Assembly: GCA_028751875.1 (NCBI GenBank)
Contig: CM054155.1
Location: forward strand, 6,915,897-6,979,896
DNA: 64,000 nucleotides
Reading direction: 5' to 3'
DNA from: Rapana venosa
Lineage: Eukaryota > Mollusca > Gastropoda > Neogastropoda > Muricidae
Both the position numbers and the translations under genes were made by a program. The notes under the pieces were generated by a model. It made no database searches. It saw only the letters and a list, made by a program, of their open reading frames with translations, and was not told where the DNA came from. Positions 54,257-64,000 of this stretch are shown here, one piece after another (positions within the stretch are counted from its first letter, which is position 1; each line of letters opens with the position of its first letter).

Positions 54257-54722
54257 AGTAGTAGTGTAGTAGTAGAAAGAAGAAGGACGAGAAGAATGGA
54301 CGAATACGAAGAAGACGATAATCCGAAGAATGCGAAGAGAAGAAGAGTGCGAAGAAGAATGCAAAGAATGCCAAGAAGAATGCGAAGAAGAAGATGCTGA
54401 CGATAAAGAATGCGAACAAGAGGGCTCATGCGAAGTACAAAGAACAGTTAAGAAGCTAAATGGAAAACTTGAACAAAAACAACACTCTCTCTTCCTTCCT
54501 CTTTTACAGAGTTGACGTATCACGTGCTGTTCCACTCCCTCACTGTCAGGCTATTTTGTCCTCCTTTCCCATGCCTGTAGATGCATTGTTTTACTGCACG
54601 TTAAACATCCATCGCCACTGTGGCATACAGTAACAGCATCTTGAGGTCCTGTTTTTCTTGTAGCATGTGCAAGACACCAGGACATGGCTTTGGTAATTGA
54701 TGAGGTGTGTGTGTGTGTGTTA

Positions 54723-54769
<47 letters not shown>

Positions 54770-55857
54770 AAACAAGATATCTACCTGAGCATTTTTTGGT
54801 CAAACCTTTCTGCCAGTGATTATGAACATGTCAGTGTTCATGAAGTCTCAGTTCCTCAATGATACTCTCATTCAGAATCATCATCATCATCGTCATCATC
54901 GTCATCGTTGTCGTCGTCGTCGTCGTCGTCATCATCATCATCATCATCATCATCCATCAGCACAATTTTAATGCTATATTCTCAGGGAAACTAATGATAC
55001 AAGACCTCACTCATGTTTCAGCACAGAAGAAGTTCTTCACCTCCTTAGACCATCGCCTCGGGCAGTCCAAGTTATGAAGGCTTTTGCCACAATGAATGAC
55101 ATGTTCAGTTTATTGACCGCAGCTCATTAGCTCCTCTGGCCAATTTCTTGTTTACTCTGAAGGCAGTGTGAACGCTAGGTAACATTGGAAAAGGGGTTGT
55201 GGTGGCCGTAGGGTGTCCGTCAAGATTTTGTGAAAGAAGCAGACAGGTTTCTATTGGTAGTGCTTTCTCTCTCCAATTTTCCCCCTGCAACTTAAAGACA
55301 AGATTGTGGGCTTCATGATGGATGGTCATTTTTGGAATGCCTGCTGGTCTTTGCAGGGCGATGAGGTAGCATGGGGAGGCGGTGTGGACAGGGGTGGAAG
55401 CGGGGATGGGAGGAAGAAAAATAGAGTGAGCAGAGACTACAGAGTTGAAAGGAATGTGGTAACTGTCTTTACACCATGCTCACTGTTGTCTGCACAACAG
55501 GGACTACAGAAGCCAGCACAAACCTGTAAACAAGGAAATCATGGGAACAACTTCAAGCTTACGAAATGGATTGTGTAGGATGAAAATGTCACCATTTTAA
55601 TTAAAAAAAAAGACGAAAACACACTGGTTTCTAAATAATCAATAATTGCACAGATAGCTGTTGTATGAGGGAAGACATTTTGACTAGGATTTGTATGTAT
55701 GGATTGTCAAAGTTAAAGGCTGATCACAAAGCACATTACTTAACTTAACACAATTTTTCTTTAATTCATATTAATGGTTCTTGCATCTTGTTATGCATAC
55801 TGCAAGGATATCTATATTTTTCATGAAAGAATAAAGCAATGGTTAATCTAAAGAACA
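53800..55857. repeat. 2.1-kb tandem array, unit 1
   Basis: Starts with AATGCACCTGCCCAGACTGA and TTGGTGAATTTCGC. Then come (CA)n (53880-54150), GAA/GTA repeats (54150-54400), a unique segment with GTTGACGTATCACGTGCTGT (about 54513), (GT)n, a second unique segment, (ATC)n at 54879-54955, and a conserved 400-bp segment around AGCACAGAAGAAGTTCTTCA (55020) and TTCATGATGGATGG (55310). Large frames on either strand follow the repeats and are not genes. Confidence 0.88.
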
Positions 55858-56705
55858 GATGATGACTAAAAAGAAATGACAAAACTGCACAAATTCAAGG
55901 GAACGGGTAAAGAATTCAGAACACATAGAAACCAGTGTATGTGGATATGTGTAAAACCTGAACAATGTAAAGAAAAACAAAAGCTGCAACAAAAACAACA
56001 GCAGCAATAACAAAAGAAACTTGTGGAATACCCAAATGAGAATAGTGACATATGCTTGAAAGGCAGTCAGATTTGATACTATGAATAAAAGATCGAAATA
56101 AATACACCAAATAAAATAATGAGGTTTAAAAATGGAATGCATACATTTTAGAAGAGCAAGAGAGAGTAAAACCTACACAAAATATAAAGGAAATTCAAGA
56201 ACAATTTGGAAAAAAAGAAACAGAATTCATCTGTCTTTTCTGCTTGGGAGACTTGATATATTGCATGCTCTTCCAGCTCATTCCTGTTACCTATTTGATC
56301 ATGTTCCTTTCAGCCACATCCACATTCATTGTTTTGTTTACACCACCACACAGTGGTCGCAGCACTTGCTCTCTCTCCAAGCTAAGGTAAAGCAGCATTG
56401 AACGTTGTAACCAAGTGGATGGGTGACGTTTGCACGCCTTGGCGTCAGTACAATCCCCAGTTCACCCAGCTGTAAATAGGTTACTTGCCTCTTTAGGGAC
56501 AGGGAAGGTAAAGCAGCGAGGAGACAAGATGGGCTCTACCTTCTTTGGAGTGGCTGAAGTGTCTAACACATTGCTCCCCAACAACACTATAGGTTATGGG
56601 AACACCTTTACCTTTTTACCTTGTTTTGTTTACATGTTGAGCTAATGTTTTTTGCAGCATGTGCAAGATGCCAGATGAGGTTGATAAATGATGTTGTCTG
56701 TGTAT

Positions 56706-56775
<70 letters not shown>

Positions 56776-57945
56776 ACAAGATAGTCTATCCATAGAAATT
56801 TTCCCATACATTTCTGTCAGTCTTTTTGCACATGTAGGTGTTCAAGTGGTCTCAATTCTTCAACAATGTTCTCATTCAATCTTAAAATCATTGTGATTGT
56901 CATTATCATTGTTGTTTTTGTCATCATCATTGTGGTAGTCGTTGTCATGATCTCTCTCCTCCTTCTCCTCCCCATCCTCCTCCTCAAACATCCTCCTCCT
57001 CCTCCTCCTCCTCCTCTCCTCCTCCTCATCTAACACAAATCCAAGGCCATGTTGTCAATACAGTAGAGGATAATAATGATACCAATAACTCATTCATTTT
57101 ACAGCACAGAAGAAAGTTTTCATGTCCTTAGACAATTGCCTTGGGCAGTCAAGTTATGAAGGGCTTTCCCTACAATGAATGACCATGTTCAGTTTATTGA
57201 TCGCAGCTCATTAGCTCCTCTTGCCAATTTCTTGTTTACTCTGAAGAGCAGTGTGAACGCTAAGTAACATTGGAAAAGGAAGGATCAGTGGCCGTAGGGC
57301 GTCCTTCAGTATTCTGTGAAAGAAGCAGACAGGTTTCTATTGGCAGTGCTTTCTCTCTTCCCCTAATTTTTCCCCTGCAACTCAAAGACAAGATTGTGGG
57401 CTTCATGATGGATGGCCATTTTTGGAATGCCTGCTGGTCTTTGCAGGGCTGATGAGGTAGCATGGGGAGGGAGTGGAGGGTGGGGTGGAAGTGGGACTGG
57501 GAGGAAAGAAGATAGAGTGAGTAGGGACTACAGTTGAAAGGAATGCTGGAACTATCTTTTACACCATGCTCGCTGTTGTCTGTAAAACAGGAGACTTCAG
57601 AAGCCAGCACAAACTTGCCAAAGAAAGAAACTCAGGAAAATAACTCCAAGGTTATGAACTCTGTTGTGTATGATTAAAAATGTCATCGTTTTTATGAAAA
57701 AGATTAAAATATGCAAAGTTTCTAAATAATGAATTGCACTGATAGCTGTTGTGTGAGGTAAGATATTTTGACCAGGAGTTTTTCATGAGGTAATGGATTA
57801 TCAAAGTTAAAGGCTGATCTCAAAGCAAAGTTATGAACTTAACACTAATTTTGTATCAAGGTCAATGATTCTTGCATCTGTTATGCACACTGCAAGGATA
57901 TCTATATTTATGATGAAAGAATGAAGCAATAGTTAATCTAAAGAA
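55858..57945. repeat. 2.1-kb tandem array, unit 2, with SINE insertion
   Basis: Begins at the anchor near GATGACTAA, keeps CCAGTGTATG and TGTGTAAAACCTGAAC, then loses homology around 56035-56640, where unique sequence and a family C SINE replace the GAA block. It rejoins at GCAGCATGTGCAAG, (TG)n at 56713-56772, a TCC/ATC block and the conserved AGCACAGAAG segment at 57102. Confidence 0.85.
56338..56625 (+). mobile_element. SINE family C (tRNA A box plus 5S-like half), copy 3
   Basis: A decayed head CACAGTGGTCGCAGCACTTG is followed by AGGTAAAGCAGCATTGAAC, AAGTGGATGGGTGACG and the family body CCCCAGTTCACCCAGCTG. It ends ATAGGTTATGGGAACACC and (TTTACC)n. It is older than the other two copies, judging by substitutions. 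Confidence 0.75.
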
Positions 57946-58786
57946 GGATGATAACTAAGCAAAATGTCAAAACTGCATAAATCAAGGGAAAGAGTAAAGA
58001 AGTGAGAACACATAACAACCAGTGTATGAGGAGTATGTGTAAAACCTGAGCAGCGTAAAGAAGAACAACAGCTGTAACAACCACAGTAACACCAACAGAA
58101 GTCCCCAAACATCTTTCGAAACTGGGGAACCAAATTCAGGTGGCAAATGCACCTGTCCAGATGATAAGGGAACGAAAGTTCAGAAGTCTTTGCAAGTAGT
58201 AACATGATAGTTGTCGGTGAATTACGTGCCTGCAAATACACACTCACACACACACATACACACACACACACACACACGCGCGCGCGCTATCACACACACA
58301 AACACAGGCATGCACACACACATACCAAAGAAGAAGAAGAAGAAGAAGAAGAAGAAAGAAGGCAGAAGAGGAGGAGGAGGAGGAAGGAGGAGGAGAAGAA
58401 GAAGAAGAAGAAGAAGAAGAAGAATGTGAAGAAGAAGAATGCGCAGAAGAAGAAGAAGAAGAAGAAGAAGGAGGAGGAGGAGGAGGAGGAGGAGGAGGAG
58501 AAGAAGATAGCTGATGGGAAGTACAAAGAACAGTTAGAAGCTAAATGGAAAACTTGAACAAAAACAACATTTCTCTCCTTCCTCTTTTACAGAGTTGACG
58601 TATCACGTGCTGTTCTACTCCCTCACTGTCAGGCTATTTTGTCCTCCTTTCCCATGCCTGTGGACGCGTTGCTTTATTGCACGTTAAACATCCATCGCAC
58701 TGTGGCATACAGTAACAGCATCTGAGGTCCTGTTTTTCTTGTAGCATGTGCAAAACACCAGGACATGGCTTTGGTAATTGATGAGG

Positions 58787-58841
<55 letters not shown>

Positions 58842-59070
58842 GTGTGTATGTGAGTGTGTGAGTGTGTGTGTGTGTATGTGAGTGTGTGTATGTGAGTGTG
58901 TGTGTGTGTGTGCGTGTGTGTTTAAACAAGATAGTCTACCCTGAGCATTTTTTGGTCAAACCTTTCTGCCAGTGATTATGAACATGTCAGTGTTCATGAA
59001 GTCTCAGCTCCTCAATGATACTCTCATTCAGTCATCATCATCATCATCGTCATCGTCGACGTCGTCGTCG

Positions 59071-59127
<57 letters not shown>

Positions 59128-60047
59128 GTCAGCACAATTTTAATGCCATATTCTCAGGGAACTAATGATACCAAGACCTCACTCATGTTTCAGCACAGAA
59201 GAAAGTTCTTCACCTCCTTAGACCATCGCCTCGGGCAGTCAAGTTATGAAGGGCTTTTGCCACAATGAATGACCATGCTCAGTTTATTGACCGCAGCTCA
59301 TTAGCTCCTCTTGCCAATTTCTTGTTTACTCTGAAGAGCAGTGTGAACGCTAGGTAACATTGGAAAAAGGGGTTGTGGTGGTCGTAGGGTGTCCTTCAAG
59401 ATTTTGTGAAAGAAGCAGACAGGTTTCTATTGGCAGTGCTTTCTCTCTCTCTCTCTCTCTCTCTCCCAAATTTTTCCCCTGCAACTTAAAGACAAGATAT
59501 TGGGCTTCATGATGGATGGCCACTTTTGGAATGCCTGCTGGTCTTTGCAAAGCTGATGAGGTAGCATGGGGAGGGAGTGGAGGGCGGGGGTGGAAGTGGG
59601 GCTGGGAGGAAAGAAGATAGAGTGAGCAGGGACTACAGAGTTGAAAGGAATGCTGTAACTGTCTAATACACCATGCTCACTGTTGTCTGCACAACAGGAG
59701 ACTTCAGAAGCCAACACAAACCTGCCAAAGAAAGAAAATCAGAAAAGCAACTCCAAGGTTATGAACTCTGTTTTGTATGATTAAAAATGTCATTGTTTTG
59801 ATGAAAAAGATTAAAATATGCAAAGTTTATGAATCATCAATTGCACTGATAGCTGTGTAGATATTGACCAGGAGGTTTGCACTGAGGTAATGGATTATCA
59901 AAGTTAAAGGCTGATCACAAAGCAACATTTACTGAACTTAACACTATTTTTGTATCAAGGTCAATGATTCTTGCATCTGTTATGTATACTGCAAGGATAT
60001 ATATATTATTTTTGATGAAAGAATGAAGCAATAGTCAATATAAAAGG
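57946..60047. repeat. 2.1-kb tandem array, unit 3
   Basis: Full unit: GGTGGCAAATGCACCTGTCC (58138), CA and GAA/GAG blocks (58240-58505), GTTGACGTATCACGTGCTGT (about 58594), (GT)n to 58920, (ATC)n 59033-59126, conserved AGCACAGAAGAAAGTTCTTC (59192) and a CT run at 59442. Confidence 0.9.
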
Positions 60048-61632
60048 AATGATAACTAAGCAAAATGTCAAAACTGCATAAAATCAAGGAAAGGGTAAAG
60101 AAGTGAGAACACATAACAACCAGTGTATGAGGAGTATGTGTAAAACCTGAACAGCGTAAAGAAGAACAACAGCTGTAACAACCACAGTAACAACAACAGA
60201 AGTCCCCAAACATCTTTCGAACTGGGGACACCAAATTCAGGTGGCAAATGCACCTGTCCAGACTGATAAGGGAGCGAAAGTTCCAGAAGTCTTTGCAAGT
60301 AGTAACATGATAGTTGTCGGTGAATACGTGCCTGCAAATACACACACACACACACACACATGTGCGCACACTCTCACACAAACAAACACAGGCATGCACA
60401 CACACATACCAAAGAAGAAGAGAAGAAGAAGAAGAAGAAGAAGAAGAAGAAGAAGAAGGCAGAAGAGAGGAGGAGGAGGAGGAGGAGGAGAAGAAGAAGA
60501 AGAAGAAGAAGAATGTGAAGAAGAAGAATGCGCAGAAGAAGAAGAAGAATGTGAAGAAGGAGGAGGAGGAGGAGGAGGAGGAGGAGGGGGAGGAGGAGGA
60601 GGAGGAGGAGGAGGAGAAGAAGAAGAAGAAGAAGAAGAAGAAGAAGAACAAGAAGAAGAAGAAGGAGGAGGAGGAGGAGGAGATAGCTGATGCGAAGTAC
60701 AAAGAACAGTTAAGAAGCTAAATGGAAAACTTGAACAAAAACAACACTTTCTCTTCTTCCTCTTTACAGAGTTGACGTATCACGTGCTGTTCCACTCCTC
60801 ACTGTCAGGCTATTTTGTCCTCCTTTCCCATGCCTGTGGATGCGTTGCTTTACTGCACGTTAAACATCCATCGCCACTGTGGCATAAAGTAACAGCATCT
60901 TGGAGCTGGTGTTTTTCTTGTAGCATGTGCAAGACATCAGAACATGGCTTTGATAATTGATGAGGGGTGTGTGTTTGTGTGTGTTTGAGTGTGTGTGTGT
61001 ATGCGTACGTATGTGTGTTTGTGTGTGTATGTGTGTGTGTGTGTGCATGCGTGAAAACAAGATAGTCTACCATAGCTTTTTTTGGTCAAACTTTTCTGTC
61101 AGTGATTATAAGCATGTGGGTGTTCAACTAGCCTCACGTCTTCAATGATAGTTATTCTCATTCAGTTATCATCAACATCATCATCATCATCGTCATCGTC
61201 ATCACCATCACCACGTCGTCATCGTCGTCGTCATCATCATCATCATCATCATCGTCGTCGTTTTTGTCGTCCTCCTTTTCCTCCTCCTCCTCATCACCAT
61301 CATTATCATCTAGCACAATTCTAACGCCATGTTCTGAATACAGTAGGAGGTGGAGGGGTGTTAATGATACCAAGACCTCACTCATTTTTCAGCACAGAAG
61401 AAGTACTTCACGTCCTTAGGCCATCGCCTCGGGCAGTCAAGTTATGAAGGGCTTTTGCCACAATGAATGACCATGTTCAGTTTATTGACCGCAGCTCATT
61501 AGCTCCTCTGGCCAATTTCTTGTTTACTCTGAAGAGCCGTGTGAACGCTAGGTAACATTGGAAAAGGGGGTTGTGGTGGCCGTAGGGTGTCCTCATGATT
61601 CTGTTAAGAAGCAGACAGGTTTCTATGGCAGT

Positions 61633-61713
<81 letters not shown>

Positions 61714-61830
61714 ATTTTTCCCCTGCAACTTAAAGACAAGATTGTGGGCTTCATGATGGATGGCCATTTTTGGAATGCCTGCTGGTCTTTGCAGGGCTGA
61801 TGAGGTAGCATGGGAGGGGTGGGGGTGGGG
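60048..61830. repeat. 2.1-kb tandem array, unit 4, truncated on the right
   Basis: Same order as unit 3: TGCACCTGTCCAGACTGATA (60248), CA and GAA/GAG blocks to 60685, GTTGACGTATC (60772), (GT)n near 60965-61050, ATC/GTC block 61165-61265, conserved AGCACAGAAGAAGTACTTCA (61390), (CT)n at 61636-61711. It stops near 61830, close to a LINE 3' end. Confidence 0.9.
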
Positions 61831-61984
61831 GTGAAAGGAAACAGGATTTAGTGCCTGCAGCACAGGAGATGGTAGATACAAGCAAAACTCGTGAAAGGCA
61901 AACAAATATAAAAGAGAAATAATGAAAAACAACTCCATGCATATGCATGTTTTGTATACAATTAAAGTGCATCTGACTTACTTG

Positions 61985-62385
61985 ACTTATGCCTCTTGTT
62001 CCTTGGGGAACATAGGGCTGCAACAACACCCCTCCAACGAATTCAGTTTTGGGAGATCCTCTTCAGCTCAGGCCTGTCATTCCGCTTCCTTCGTTTTCTT
62101 CGTCAACACTTCTGCGCCAGGTCTGTTTTGGTCGACCAACTTTCCGCTTCCCTTGTGGATTCCAGTCAAGGGCCTCCTGGTGACATTTGACGCAGGTTTG
62201 CGGAGTGTATGGCCGATCCATCCCCATTCCTTTGTTTATAATGGAGTCGATTGGAGTTGTCTGGTCCTGTCCACAGTTGTTTGTTGGATATGACTTCCGG
62301 CCATCTGATGTTGAGGATGTTCCTGAGGCATTTGTTGGTAAAAGACTGGAGTTTGTGGGTGTTGGTTTTGTGCATCTACGTTAAC
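61985..62385 (-). pseudogene. LINE ORF2 C-terminal fragment
   Basis: On the minus strand: LQSFTNKCLRNILNIRWPE, ISNKQLW, then frame-shifted LRKPASNVTRRPL-like, NPQGKRKVGRPKQTW and an end at MFPKEQEA and stop near 61988. The IRWPE, GKRK-GRPK and W motifs are typical of the ORF2 C-terminus of a widespread LINE group. Confidence 0.82.
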
Positions 62386-62805
62386 AAAAACAAACTTCAC
62401 AAAAATATATCATGTGGTGTATATAACATTTCTAATTAACTCATTGCACAGATCGCTGTTGCACTTGGAAGACATTTTGACCAGTTGTGAGTATGGAGAA
62501 AATACAGTTGCTAATATTTTTTATGTTTAGGCTTTTGTCAATAATGAGAAGTCTTTCAGAAAAGTCGTTTTCAAATACATTAAGCAGAGCAGCTGTTACT
62601 TGTGGCAGGCAATGGGAAGGTAAGGAAGTGTTTGATCACCCTACAGCGGGTTACCGGTAGGGAAAAGTTTTGTTGTTGTTGTTATTTGCCATTATATTTA
62701 TGGCTTCCCAACTCGTTATCAATACTATCTGTCATCTGTCCCTACCCCATCTACACACCCATTCTCCTCCAAAAAATACAGGATCCCTGCAAAAACTCTA
62801 GACAT

Positions 62806-63240
62806 TCAACACCCCAGCATTTTTCTTTTTCTTAGAGCAGCAAGACATTCTTCAAACGAGGTGTCATACCCCGCTTTTGTTGTACTGCCTTCAGTTCCTC
62901 TGCTGACGCGAGGAAGACACTGCAAGCACTCTAGAAAATGAAAGAGTTGGTGCAAGTGACTTTGAAAAACGAAGGGATCTGCCAAAAAAGCTGAATGGAG
63001 GACAACAGAGCCATCAATCAGAAAAAAAGGCACAGACAGTGTCTGAGGGGTTTGCAACGTGACCACTGGTGTGGGCTGGCTGGTGCGGATTAACAGTGTC
63101 CTGCTCTTAGACAGCCGTTGATCTGCACTGTACAGAGGTCTGAACATCCTGTAGTCAGCGGTGCTGTACAGCTGCTGTAGACGATGACTAGGTACAAAAT
63201 ACCAACCAGGATTTGCAGCACGGTTTGAAGCTGATGTACT
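62806..63240 (-). CDS. Unidentified open frame, possible terminal exon
   Basis: The minus-strand frame is open from about 63240 to a stop at 62806 (about 140 codons). It includes AANPGWYFVPSHRLQQLYST, LSVPFFLIDGSVVLHSAFLA, FQSHLHQLFHFLECLQCLPR and a basic end RKRKMLGC. A candidate acceptor CATCAG precedes CTTCAAACC near 63219. The composition is protein-like and not low complexity, and it does not resemble the LINE frames here. PSHRL and FQSHLHQL faintly recall two motifs in the same order in meiosis 1 arrest protein (M1AP). That is from memory and weak. No upstream exon is visible before the window edge. Confidence 0.3.
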   Translation of the reverse strand, partial: STSASNRAANPGWYFVPSHRLQQLYSTADYRMFRPLYSADQRLSKSRTLLIRTSQPTPVVTLQTPQTLSVPFFLIDGSVVLHSAFLADPFVFQSHLHQLFHFLECLQCLPRVSRGTEGSTTKAGYDTSFEECLAALRKRKMLGC

Positions 63241-63419
63241 TTGATTCTTTAAAAGTTAACACCAAAAGCTACAAGCTTGTTATTGCTAGGATTCCAAAAT
63301 GCTGTTTGTTTTCAATGCTTATTCTCATTTCTGAATAACAAAACTATATAAACCAAAAGTCTGTTGATGTTCCTATGTATGAAGGGATAGCGCATGGCAC
63401 GAACTTACTATTTTCCTGT

Positions 63420-63421
<2 letters not shown>

Positions 63422-63464
<43 letters not shown>

Positions 63465-63520
63465 TATGGAATTTATATAGCGCTGAATCTTGTAAAGCAA
63501 CAAATCAAAGCGCTCAGATG
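63422..63520 (-). mobile_element. LINE 3' tail
   Basis: (AAT)n, then GGAATTTATATAGCGCTGAA, CTTGTAAAGCAACAAATC and AAAGCGCTCAGAT, identical in layout to 47337-47420. Confidence 0.8.
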
Positions 63521-63531
63521 ACAATTTTTTT

Positions 63532-63745
63532 CTTTCGAGGATAATGGAATAAGCACTCATGTGCTTTTTTTTTTACATCTAGTCCCCATGTGTATGCGGT
63601 TTTGTAAATTTTGTCATCTGTTCCCACCGGCACAAAATGGCCTACTCTTTCGAAAAGCGGAACAGGATTTAACGTGTGCGCAAGATGTTCTGCATGCGTT
63701 CGCACACGGGGCCTCGGTTTATAATCTCATCTGAAGGACTTTAGC
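63532..63745 (-). mobile_element. SINE family A, 5'-truncated
   Basis: Reverse body from TTCGAGGATAATGGAATAAG to ATAATCTCATCTGAAGGAC. It directly abuts the LINE tail. Confidence 0.82.
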
Positions 63746-64000
63746 GGAATTGAGAACCGTCCAGTGATAAATCGATGAATTACCCTTTCAAAAAATCAGG
63801 TAGGTGTTACAGACATTAGAGAATAATCATTAAATTTGAGCAACTTCAGTATACTTGAGTATTTCTGCTGTCTGTTTTTCTACGTTGTTACGTTGCATAA
63901 TTATATTGTACTAGATTTCACAGGAGGTTGTTTTGACTTGCAGCGTCTTTCTCCAAATAATTGAACAACAAACAGTAGGTTTCTTCTTCTTCTCTGCGTG

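Noticed and set aside
53821..54535. Open frames of 202 and 223 codons on the minus strand
   Set aside because: They follow CA and GAA repeats of array unit 1; residue runs of S, F and V-C come from the repeat.
55105..55329. Minus-strand frame recurring in several array units (IHHEAHNLVFKLQG, RVNKKLARGANELRSIN)
   Set aside because: Similar frames occur in the units at 59350 and 61477, but the copies differ by non-triplet insertions and deletions that shift the frame. This looks like conserved repeat sequence, not coding.
59980..60702. 240-codon minus-strand frame and 149-codon plus-strand frame
   Set aside because: Same repeat-driven artefact in array unit 4.

Overview
This is animal nuclear DNA, most likely from a mollusc and probably a gastropod. 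That placement is an inference from spliced genes, large repeat-filled introns, simple repeats and the mix of LINEs and SINEs. It does not rest on a diagnostic marker. There is no bacterial gene structure: no operons, rRNA or CRISPR arrays. Most long open frames in the window lie in simple repeats or decayed retrotransposons.

Two host genes can be reconstructed. The first, on the minus strand (about 1.36-21.7 kb), is an importin alpha of the KPNA3/KPNA4 class. Ten exons join in frame from the start codon at 21709 down to 1356 and give 375 residues: the IBB domain and most of the armadillo repeats. About 145 C-terminal residues must lie beyond the left edge. The second, on the plus strand (28.1-41.1 kb), is an emopamil-binding-protein-like gene (EBPL, EXPERA family) with four exons. 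Exon 3 (39209-39369) is damaged by at least one missing base and a lost splice donor. It lies in a stretch that looks like poor-quality sequence.

The rest is mostly mobile and repetitive DNA. The left part holds two short TTAA-flanked piggyBac-like elements, each with a related uninterrupted site elsewhere in the window. It also holds a LINE ORF1 that starts with a broken 2A-like motif, a large GA/TG block, and a degenerate candidate for a third TTAA element. The middle (22.9-39 kb) carries LINE pieces of several kinds on both strands and a 28-29 bp minisatellite. Two badly degraded LINE copies lie inside EBPL introns. The region 42-53.4 kb is dense with tRNA-headed SINEs, including a palindromic nest around 50.06 kb. 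The region 53.8-61.8 kb is an array of four units of about 2.1 kb, each built around CA, GAA, GT and ATC repeats. The right end holds a LINE 3' end, one unidentified open frame and one more SINE/LINE-tail pair.

The most notable structure is a SINE family with three copies (35.1, 44.5 and 56.3 kb). Its head has a tRNA-like A box, but the downstream promoter half looks like the 3' half of 5S rRNA, including box C, where a tRNA B box would be expected.
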